64,000 nt of DNA from Corinectria fuckeliana. Taxonomy: Eukaryota > Ascomycota > Sordariomycetes > Hypocreales > Nectriaceae. The stretch covers positions 186,001-250,000 of the forward strand of contig WPDH01000018.1 of NCBI GenBank assembly GCA_019137255.1. Direction: 5' to 3'. The position numbers were made by a program, and so were the translations under genes. Under the pieces are notes generated by a model. That model saw nothing but the letters and a program-made list of their open reading frames with translations, did not search any database and was not told where the DNA came from. Positions within the stretch are counted from its first letter, which is position 1, and each line of letters starts with the position of its first letter. Below, in pieces: positions 54,664 to 64,000 of the stretch.

Positions 54664-56827
54664 TCAGGCTCTGTTCGGAGGGCACTGTTCATAGATTTCC
54701 ATCTTCATCACCTTCAACTTGTCCCTCATGTCCTTGAGGCGGCCAAGCCTGTCTTTTGGGGGGTTGTGCAGTGCCGAAATTTCATAATGCAAAACCTCGT
54801 ACTTTTCGTAAATCGTCTTGAACTTTTGTGCCTTTTCCACCAATTCCTCCGAGATTCTCGCGACTGCTGCCCGTTTCGGTGGTGGTGCCTTGACGTTGGA
54901 TTCCATCTTGCGCTTCTTCGTCGCCAGCGGGGCCCGGGGCGCCTCGTTTTCGAGATCCGACGCGTTGGTGGGAGGAGAAGAAGCTAGGGGCGACGACTTC
55001 GTTGGCGACGTGTTCTTGCTCTTAAATGACGAAGAGTTCGTGCCGGTGCCGCGCGAATTTTGGCTGGCATCCGAAGGGCGGTGTTTCAGCTGGGAGGCCG
55101 GCAGCGGCTGCTTGGGCTTGATGCGCTTCGACAAAGGCGTTCCGGAGCTCGAGCTCGAGTCATCATCTTCGCGGGGTCGCTTCGCCGTCTGTTGCTTGAT
55201 GGGCTCCTTTTGCACTGGCCGAGGCCTGGCAATCACTGTATCCTTCGTCTTCGTACTGGGGGCCGGCTTCGGCTTGGCAACAGCGGGAGCGTCATCGCCT
55301 GACGAGTCCGAATTCAGGATGTACTCGCTGGAGAGAACTCGCCCCCCGCTGGCTTTGTTCGCCGTCAGCCGTCCCTTTGTGGGTGATGCCTTGGTGACAG
55401 CGGCGGCCTTGGACTTGGAGTTGCTGAAGAGTCGCTTGGCCTGGGCATCCTGCCCGCTGACCTTCTTGGCCTTAGAAGGCAGGGGGTTCGAGGCTGATCT
55501 TGACATGTTCTCTCCTCCGGCCTTGGGCCGATCACCGTCCAAGGACTCGGTGTCTCGGGATGATGCTGGGCTGCCATCTGCCTTCTGCACCTTGATCTTG
55601 GGTGTAGGCTGGGAAGGACCCTTTGCGAGGTTGGCCTGCAGCCGACTAAGACACTTGCCCTTCCCTCGCTCCTCCTTGGGCAGCAGCTTCTGCCACTCTG
55701 GTTCGCTCGAGGACAGCCTCTGCTTGTCGTACTGTCGGATCGCGTTATCGATCGCCTGCTGTCGCAGTTCCTGGGTATCATAGTCGTAATTCCAAACATC
55801 AAGCTCCTTCCAGTAAGACTTCTTCATTGCCCACTTCTTCTTGTCCGCCGGGAGGTTATCTGCAACCTTCTCCAGAGTAGGTCTCAGGTCTTCTTCCTTG
55901 CCAGTCCATTTCTCAGTGAGGTAGTCGAGAGTCTGGTCCTGCGCAGCGAGCTCGTGCACCAGGATGACTCTCTGCTCCTTGACTCGTTCCACGTGTTGTT
56001 GCGAGGCGGATAGGGTGGGTGTCGAGGATGGCGAACCGAGCGAGATGTGGCCTGGGGATGTGGGCATTGATCGTGGAGTCGAGCTGTAACCGGGCAGTAG
56101 CTTGCCCTTGACCTTCCCTGCACCCCTCTTCGTTGCTGGGAGTTTGCCGACCACACGAGCCCTATAATCCCTTGTGTTAGTAAAGTAATAGCAATGTAAG
56201 AACCAAGTGAGACCGACTTCTCTCGACCTGCTGCGAGAGCAGCCATCTCGCTCTGAAGAGTCTCCCGGTCCGAGTCGAGCGCAGAGGAAGTGCTGCTCTT
56301 GCTTGTCTTTGCTGTCTTGGGCTTAACGCCGGAACCCTTGTCTGCCTTGTCTGCCTTGCTGGCAGCGGCCTTGGCGGGGGCATTGTTCTTAGGTTTCTCG
56401 AAGAGGGACCCGGCATGTGGAAGCTTGCTAGCAATTCGAGTCGTTTCGAAAGGTCTTGTTAGGTAGAGGTCGTAGGGGTACGAGTTGACGGGAGGAGTAA
56501 TGACGTGCGATTTGGCGCCGTAGACGAAGGTCTGGAGCGAAGCACCATCATTAGCAGTTGTTCGTGTTAGAAGCGGCAGAATGCAGCGAGCTACACCTTA
56601 GGCACCAAATTGCAGATACAAGCTCCTGAAGAAGCGATGGGAAATAGACTTACTGGTTTGGCACCGAGCGCGAGCTGGAGACCATCGCCATTCTGGACGC
56701 ACTTGATCATGTCTTCTATGACATTGTCACTGAGCGTTAGAGCGAAGGCTTGCGGCGGCAGGTTGGAGGCTTTCCCCGCCTTGCCCTCCAGCTGCCACCC
56801 GCTTTCGGGGACCTTGAGCGAGTTCAT
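54664..56827 (-). CDS. RNA polymerase II elongation factor ELL
   Basis: ELL suppresses transient Pol II pausing; in fission yeast Ell1 acts with Eaf1. Exons 56654-56827, 56218-56531 and 54664-56161 give 661 residues. The N-terminal domain has FALTLSDNVIEDMIKC and, across the first splice, LGAKPTFVYGAKSHVI. A winged-helix-like region follows (RVILVHELAAQDQTLDYLTEKW, KKSYWKELDVWNYDYDTQELRQQAIDNAI). A long Ser/Lys-rich linker leads to a C-terminal occludin/ELL-type segment, FKTIYEKYEVLHYEISALHNPP and RLKDMRDKLKVMKMEIYEQ. The second intron uses a rare GTCGGT donor. ATG at 56827 is the first methionine in the family-like frame. Identity rests on domain order and motif memory. Confidence 0.82.
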
Positions 56828-59800
56828 GCTGGAGGTTGACACGAGCCTAGGTAGGCCGTGGGGTGGGAAATGACGCGGTTATGGATGGGGTGGGTGTCGA
56901 TCGTTGAAGCGCAAGACGAAGCTGGAAGCAGTGTTGGGTAGTCGAGCTGGTTGCGAGGCCTCGAGGTGTTGAAAAGATGACGAAGCTCGGGCGGTGATTC
57001 GAGTCGGCGGTGGAGGGAGATTTTTTTATAGGCGGTCGAGGAGTGAGGGCGTTTGTCACATTGTCATCCAAGGTGAGCCGAAAGTGAGGCCGCTGTTTTG
57101 ATGGCTGGTTGGCTGAATCGGGAACAGCCAAGGCAAACGGGGTCCGTCCAACAAAGGAGGACAAAAGATGAGAGGTGGATAACAGTGTTCCCCAAACAAT
57201 AATGCACACAAGAATGAAGAACCACAAACGGCACCTTTGAGAGAGGCAACTCTCTTGGAGGACAAGAGGAGAGGGAGAGGGAAAGCTGGAGGAGCGGAGA
57301 CAATGGGGGAAACGGGAGCGGCAGCGGCGAGAGAAGAGAGGAGGGTGTACGAAAGGAAGGTACGGACAGGTGGGAGTGGCATTTGGGAGTACCAGTGCCA
57401 AACGAGGAAGCAGGCCGGGGGGGGGGGGGAGGGGGCCTAAAGACCCAGCACCCAGCACAACACAGCACAGCACGTTTAAGGTACTAGTACCTACAGTACG
57501 GGCTTGGTACAGCGCATGCGCAGCGCCCAGGTGAGCAAGCACTACACCAGAACGAGGACCAGCACAACCCAGCACAAACACACCTGTTGCCAGCACTCAG
57601 GCTAGCGCCAGTGGAGGAGGGACACACCCGCCCCGGACAGCCAAGCCTGGGAAGGCTCGAGGTACGAAGTGCGGTACGCCGCGGGTGGTCATCCGGGGGT
57701 GGCGATACCTGGATGAGTACCTTGGCCTCACCAAAACACCGGGTGAGGTCTACAGGGCTTACAGCGTAAGCGTAGGGTGGTCTCGGGGCTTCCGTAGGGC
57801 ACAGGGGCGGCCGGCAGCACTGCCCACAGCGGACCACTGCACTGCCTTCACGGCGCACCGGGATCATTCTGGGCTTGTACCTGTCAATGTACTCCTCAAC
57901 CGCGCTAGCATCCTCCGGGGCAATGGCATCTGTGGTGCGCGTGGAGCGTGGGTGCGCGTGCGGGAGTCTGGAAGGGAGGTGCCCACCCAGGTCGCCCTCA
58001 GGTATCCGGATAGGGCCGCGACAGGGGTTATGGTGGGCTACGGGGGTCGTCTCAGTGGGTTGTCGAGGGTGGACGATACGGAACAGCTACCTGGGACTTG
58101 CTCGGCGGGTACTTATGGGTACGTACTAGTAGCTGGGGGAGGCCCCACGACAACCAAGCTGTTGCATGCGCGGCATGCGAGGCGTTGTGCTACTAGTAGT
58201 CAGTCGAGTAGCAACCACCAAAGGGTTCCTCTCGTGCCGTTCACCGGCCTCCTTCTGTTCGGTTGCAGCCTTGGTCCACATCCTCGTCCAAGTCTTTGCT
58301 ATAAACGGTGTTCATCGAGGTGCCTGAAAACAGAACAGCACGGACAGTGGGCAAATTGGACCGAAAGGAAATGGTTTTTTTATAACCTTTCACCCTTGGC
58401 CTGGGCGTAATTACCCCTTGTTCCTGTCACCATCCTCAGCCATAATTGGACGCGAGTCTAGAGTCCAGGGGACCGAAACGACATGACGGGCTGGATCCAG
58501 CGGGCAGGTTGAGCTACCATTTTAGACCGCCGGATCCATTCCCATCGACTCCATAGCAGCAGTATCCATGGTCGAAGGTCCTTTCTCTGCCTTCGGCGAG
58601 ACAAGAAGGGACCAGAATGGAGTCGCCAGCGGATATGCCACCCCGGAGCATGGTCTGGCTCGGGAGACCACGCCACAGGCTGCATCTCATCAATTGCCCA
58701 GGCCAGATCCCTAATTGGTGGGTTGGGCACCGTACATACATAGTAGTACAATTAAGAGCTCTCTCTCTGCGTGTCTCTCCACCCGACGGGATGCATTGCC
58801 GTCCTTACTTTTCCTGCCTCAGCTGGGCGACGAAGGACAAAATGATAGGCGCTCGGGCCAGGACCACGTCGTTGAGATGAGACAGGCAGGTTGAGACGAG
58901 ACGATGCTGCTGGCAAAGGCCTCATCCCTCATCTCTCTCGCCCTCTCCTTCGCCGCCCTTGAGACGGACCATTTCGTCTCGAACTGCCTCCATTGATAAA
59001 CTTGAAGACGACGCTACACCGGAAAGCGAGGTTTGCTATGCCTGCAACGGCCATAGCGTGTCCCGCCAGCACCCCCTCCCCCCCCCCCCCCCTAGCAACC
59101 TAGCAACCTAGCACCCTAGCAGCCAGGATCCAGAATCCAACACCCCCGGCGCTGCTTCCAGTCGGCCAGCAACGGACCCGTCCTACCCTTCCCACAGTGG
59201 AGCGTCTGACACTATTCCCAGGACGACCCGACTCTTGAGGCATTGGGAATTGTATTTTAAGCAGAGCTCGTCCCTAACCTATCCATCGCTGGACGCCTTG
59301 CCAATCTGCTTGTCTACCAGGGAGCAGGGCCTGGGCCGAAGAGGTAAGGTGTGCCAGAGCTGAAATATGAGACCAGGGGAACCCCCCAGGTGAGGCTCAG
59401 GAACATGCACTACCAACTGCGACGTACAGTACATTGCCACGGGTGCCGACGGAGAATCGCAGGGAAGGCGGCACTGGACTGATGGACGCCTCTTCTCCAC
59501 ATCCCACATCACATCCCAGTTCCTGGATCCGAAGGGCGGCCCTTTAATACTGTAGGCCTATGTACATAGTCGGGCACTCCCATGGCAGCAAACCGGCAGA
59601 CGGGACGGGTAAGGGAGGCGTCACAATAAGCGCTGAGCAGCTGGTCTACCAACTAAATCTATTCCGCGACAGAACCCCCCCCCCCCTACAAAGGGTCTTC
59701 TCGTGCGACACATCAGAGGCCGTGCCGACCAAGGGTTCTGCGCCATGTACGAAGTACGGTATGTATTAGTAGCAGAAATCGTCGGGAGCACGGCCATGGT

Positions 59801-62800
59801 CAGATCAGGATGGCTCACTAGGTTGTATGCGACCACGGGTTTCCCGGTGGCCAGATTTTATTGAAGAGCTTCCCTCGTCGGTGGCTCGCCCACTTCTATT
59901 TGGTCTGGCTGGTCCTCACCTCAACCTCCTCGTCGAGTCACAACCCGGCGCTGCTGCTATTCCGCGGGAGCACAGGCTGAATTGCGCTCTGTGCGTTAGC
60001 TGTTGGAGAGACGAGCGACTAGCGACTAGCGAGCGAGCTTGAGTCGGCTGCTCAGTGCTGGGAAATGGATCAGATCGCAAGGTATGCATAAAGCGTAAAG
60101 CGTAAAACTGAATTATGCAGCGAGGGTTATTAGTAGTTCAAGTAGTCTACCAAGGCAAACCCGTTTCATGGACAATTACTTTCCACAAGGAACGCACTCC
60201 TTAACTACTAAACGAGCAAATCAATGGTGGCTCGATCAGACGTCGTAAAACAAGAAGTTTCTTTCTCAGTTTCGTAACCGGATTTCCGTTTCATGTCCTA
60301 CGAAGTCTTACATTATCACATATTTAGTCACTACATCCCTCTCTGATTCTCAAGTAGGTACCGCGAAGTCACTTAAGCTCACAGCCCACAGCCACCGGTA
60401 AACGACTTGCTATAAGAGCCAGTCAATAAAGTGTACCTGCCAACTCGCTTGTTGCTAGATACAGATGATGGCAAGAATCTGCCAAGACTTCCATTCGGCG
60501 AGCTTACGTTAGAACTTTGCATACACGTAGAATCCTTCGTCGAGGAATGCGTCAAGCTTAGTCACGCATCTCCTGCAACCTTTCGTCAGCGGACTGAATC
60601 CATGGCGTCGATCATTCGCAGCTACGTCGGCCGGGACCTTGCAGACGGACGACCTTGCCCAAGACGCCATGGCTGCTGTTTCTGTTCCCGCCTGCAAACA
60701 GTTACACAGATGCCAATTTAAGGCCGGGCTGCTGTGGTCGACGCCCACCTGTCAAGCTGGGCTGCAAAGGAGCTGCCGGATCCCTTCGCCCTGGAGGGAG
60801 GCCCTGGTCCGTCGGGACGCTCTACATTGAGAAACCTCTTAACGACACACGCGGTCAAGAAATTCAATCTGCGCTTGTCAGAACGTCCTTTGATCACGCC
60901 GACACAGTCGAGGTTCCCCAGCCCGTTGTCAAATCTGACCCTCCTTACGAAGACTTACAAGGGCAATGCATCTAACTGGTTGTGGAATTGAGATTGTAGG
61001 CTCTTGGCAAAGTACGAGGGCAGGGTAGCGTGCCAATGTTGAAATACAACTCTTGGCGTGTGTGCGAGACTACATTCTCACTGTGTACGGTGCCATGGCG
61101 GCTGAGGAGCGGGGGCCGTGGTTCCTGTCCCAAAACACAAGGCACCCCGAGTTTGATCATGCACTTCCGATGCTGGATTAGGGTAACTTGAATCCCCCGT
61201 GTAGACTCGGCTGGAGGGAGGACCTCATCATGCTCATGTCCAGCAGCTTGTATGTGAAGAAGGCAGCGGCACTAAGCAAGTAGTAAAAGCGATTTCCATG
61301 ATGCTTCCTCATAATACCTTGATGAACGTGATGAACGAGAAAAATACAACACTCAGAGCCGTCCATCAACCCTAATCGGTTTCGAAATCATGAAACTTTC
61401 AATCCATCGTCCTCCGAGGTAGAGCTGCATGAATGCCCAGCGTTCATGCTTGCATACCGACTCTTTGAGGAGGATGAGACGCGACTAGAGAAGAGCAGCA
61501 CTCACCTGGCCAGTCCGTGGCAGAATGAAACCAACGAATAGAGCTTTCCGTTGAGTGGCGTGTGACGAGGAAGCCAACGGATAGGGCAGCGACAGCAACG
61601 ACAACGACAATGACAACGACAGCAAACGACATGTTCTGGAGCCTGACCAGGACAGTCAGGCCCTGGCTGTGGGACACCATCTACCCTAGTCGCAAGGGAC
61701 ATGCACATGGGGCGGATAGGGATGGGGCATTGTGTGAATGGGGTTGAGGCCGTTGAGTGCCAGAGGAGGAGACCATCCATCCATCCATCCATGCCTTGGA
61801 CTAACGTTAACTTGCAAGCAAGCCTCCCCAGCCTAGAAGCCAGCCAGCGCGCCACCGCCAACGCCAACACTGCACGATGCCGAGGGGCGGACAAACGACC
61901 TCACTCCCCGTCATTTCTCACCGGGTTCGCTGACATCACCAGCCCGAACATCGGCTCTGCAGTCCGCCCCCCCCCAAAGCTGCCAGCAGACACTCACTCA
62001 CTCGCTGTCTGCTGCGTACGGGCTGCAGCGGAGATCCGGCATCTCCGTGACTTTTTTTTCCCTCGGAGGAGAGCAACCGAATTGATGATGCACAATCGGG
62101 ATAGAATTTCCCGCCGCCGATATTAAACCTAACTGGCGATGCGGGATGAACCGAACGCGAGGTTAAGGTGCCAGAGNNATTAAACCCCCCCCCCCCCCCC
62201 CCATCATCTTCTAGAGATTGGCACTCTCTTCCAGTGGCCTCCAGGTTGAGTCGCGGCCAAGCACTAGAAAAAAGACAAAAACGAGCCATGGTGGTAGGCC
62301 GAGACCGCCCCTCCGCTGGCCTTCAGAGAAGGATAATTACAACCTAATAGTAATAATTAAGTTAGCTTCGAGTACCTTGTCTCGTCTGGGAGCTTCTCTT
62401 CCTTGGGAGTGCGGGGAGGGGGGCGTGTATCAAGGCCATGGAAATCTGGACGGGCTTGGCGGGCTCCCCCTAGTCAGCTGTCGCCCTGTCCCTCCAGTTG
62501 CTGTGGTGTACGGATGCAAATACCTACCTACATATCTACTTCGTACAGTGCACTGCTTGGACTGGTCCGTACGAAATGCTCCATCTGAGATTCTCCGCCA
62601 TCCCACGTCAGTTACTCTCACCCAAGCCCAAACTGGCGCAAGGGTGACGTCCTGGCGGTGTCCCGAGGCCACTGGGCAGTGACAACTCCCGCCAAATGAT
62701 GCCATGGCCATGTGACGTTAAGCAGACCGCCCCGAATCACCGCTTCCCTGAGGTACGGGACTCGAGTCGACTCGTCGAAGTCCAGTGGAGAAGTCGAAGC

Positions 62801-64000
62801 CAAGCCAAAGCATCGGCAAACCTCAGCGGAGGCATTGGCGATAGTGCATACGAATACAGCGCAGTATCGGGAGTCCAGATGCACCGCCTCGTCTCGTCCT
62901 GCCCTAGGTACCTGTACCTTACACCGACCCGCCCAGACACCGAGACACACATGGCGGGTCCGCCCTGGCCCAGGTAGGCAAGTATGTAGGTCGGCGCCTA
63001 GCTTAGAAGTAGCAGCATGAGCATCAGGATGCGGATGCGCGCATTCGTCCATCGGGGAGGCGTCGACAACTTTGACGAAAGTGGTCGGTCGGGTCCTCGT
63101 ACTGGCGGGCGTCACTGCGTCCTGCGTCCTGCGTCTTATGCCCTGCCGGCGCGGCGCGGCGCCTCTGCACGCGACCGTCCGTGTTTTTGACGTTGCTGGC
63201 GAGGCTGTCTTTTTTGTCCCTTGACCAAGATGATGATGAGGCGTCCCTAGGCAATCAATTGAAGTTGACAAGGCTTCTCACGGAGGGAGAACGAACGTGT
63301 AACGACTCGCAGGCCAACGAACAGGCAACTCGTTCGCCTGTGATTCATATGGGACTTCATCCAAAGGAACAGACAGACCCCGCCCTGCCCTTTTGCCTTG
63401 CCTCAACTTCAGGGTCCAGGATTTGCGCGGGACCCGTGGATGCAGACGCCCCGGCCAGCCCAATTAGGCCATAGTTCGCGCCTTTTGATTATCTAAGTAC
63501 ATAGGTGCCCAGGCCGCACGCTTCCGCGACGACGGAATTTCAGGAACATCGTTTCGGTCGACGCCTGTTTGTACTTCTTCGTATATGCACAGCCTTTATC
63601 TAGGGATAGGTCAATCTCTAGCCGCCTAAACATGCACATCCTGCTCTCTAGTCAGGCTGTCCATTCATGTCCAAACGATTGATCGCCTAGCCTCGCACTT
63701 CGTGGCGTATCTTCAAAGCATTGCGAAACTGCCGGAATGATTGGTCCCAAGACCGTGCGTCACACAGTAGAGTTCTCAGAGATGCACCGTGCTTCATAGG
63801 TACTCGTACAGAAACGTGGCGATTGGAAAAGCCCAACCAGGAAAGTGATGGACATGAAACTCGCAATGGGTACAGTACATAGAACGGTACCTCTGACATG
63901 CAGAGCCGATCTACTTACTACTCCCTTATCACCATTCGTCCCGTTCCTTCGAGTCGGCCTGTTTCGATATCCGTGGATCCTCCCGGATCATCGCGATTCT
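56828..64000. other. 7.2-kb region without a supportable gene
   Basis: The ELL leader is pyrimidine-rich to about 57460. Beyond it the longest frame (57685-58410, 241 codons) has no family resemblance, no introns and Arg/Gly/Ser-rich composition, so I regard it as chance. Long C/G homopolymers occur at 57418-57429, near 59081-59093, near 59677-59687 and at 62185-62202. CATC simple repeats occur near 61776-61792. A frame at 60431-60721 was examined and could not be linked to any family. The neighbouring gene probably lies beyond the window. Confidence 0.4.
62177..62178. other. Assembly ambiguity (NN)
   Basis: Two undetermined bases a few nucleotides before an 18-base C run (62185-62202); the assembly is unreliable here. 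Confidence 0.99.

Noticed and set aside
56847..57596. 249-codon minus-strand frame upstream of ELL
   Set aside because: Lies in the pyrimidine-rich leader/promoter; Pro/Leu/Ser low complexity with no family resemblance.
57685..58410. 241-codon plus-strand open frame
   Set aside because: No recognisable motif, Arg/Gly/Ser-rich composition expected of GC-rich non-coding DNA, no supporting introns or domain pattern.
60431..60991. Possible short exons around 60.4-61.0 kb
   Set aside because: A 96-codon frame and neighbours cannot be joined by convincing splice sites, and no family was recognised.
1..64000. tRNA, 5S rRNA, CRISPR arrays or intact transposons
   Set aside because: No GGTTCGANNCC-type B box with a cloverleaf, no 5S-like sequence, no spaced direct repeats and no transposase or reverse transcriptase frames were seen by eye; a tRNAscan/RepeatMasker run could still find degenerate copies.

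Overview
This is nuclear DNA of a filamentous ascomycete, most likely a Sordariomycete. Genes are split by short introns (mostly 48-120 nt) with GTANGT-type donors and CTAAC/CTGAC branch points. Coding DNA is GC-rich. The gene set fits as well: an EZH2/KMT6-type H3K27 methyltransferase, a Pil1 eisosome protein, an ELL elongation factor and a cysteine-synthase homologue with an N-terminal membrane segment. There are no operons, no CRISPR, and I found no rRNA or tRNA genes.

Layout. 1-37.5 kb is gene-dense: alanyl-tRNA synthetase (5' truncated by the window), an NDUFAF7-like mitochondrial methyltransferase, a small conserved hypothetical with a possible myristoylation and dileucine signal, a disrupted copy of the APC/C subunit Cdc23/APC8, an AT-rich island, cysteine synthase 2, TFIIS, RAD2/XPG, the NatC subunit NAA38/MAK31, PIL1, KMT6, BAP31, a broken DUF1479 gene, a helix-hairpin-helix protein, a ZNF706-like zinc finger, a 2-oxoglutarate/Fe(II) oxygenase, UTP17/NAN1 and RPB10. 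37.5-45.5 kb has no gene I can support. 45.5-57 kb holds a seven-exon fungal protein with repeated Cys-Trp helical motifs, a Pro/Gln-rich nuclear-looking protein, an EFM2/Rrg1-like lysine methyltransferase and ELL. 57-64 kb is again without a supportable gene and contains a 2-base N gap beside an 18-base C run.

How the genes relate. This is a housekeeping neighbourhood, not a dedicated cluster. Several genes serve transcription (RPB10, TFIIS, ELL, KMT6), ribosome and translation biology (AlaRS, UTP17, EFM2) and repair (RAD2). UTP17 and RPB10 diverge from a 324-bp promoter carrying PAC-like and weakly RRPE-like motifs. Two pseudogenes stand out. The Cdc23 paralogue is broken by frameshifts. 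The DUF1479 gene carries three in-frame TAG codons, each explained by one CpA-to-TpA change, plus a C-run frameshift; this suggests a repeat-induced-point-mutation-like process. I see no self-contained novel system. The best leads are the CW-repeat protein, the repeated EFE[D/E]VP motifs in RAD2, the two pseudogenes and the N-terminal signals of the small hypothetical.

Exon boundaries were placed by eye from reading-frame continuity, splice consensus and remembered family conservation; no alignment was run.
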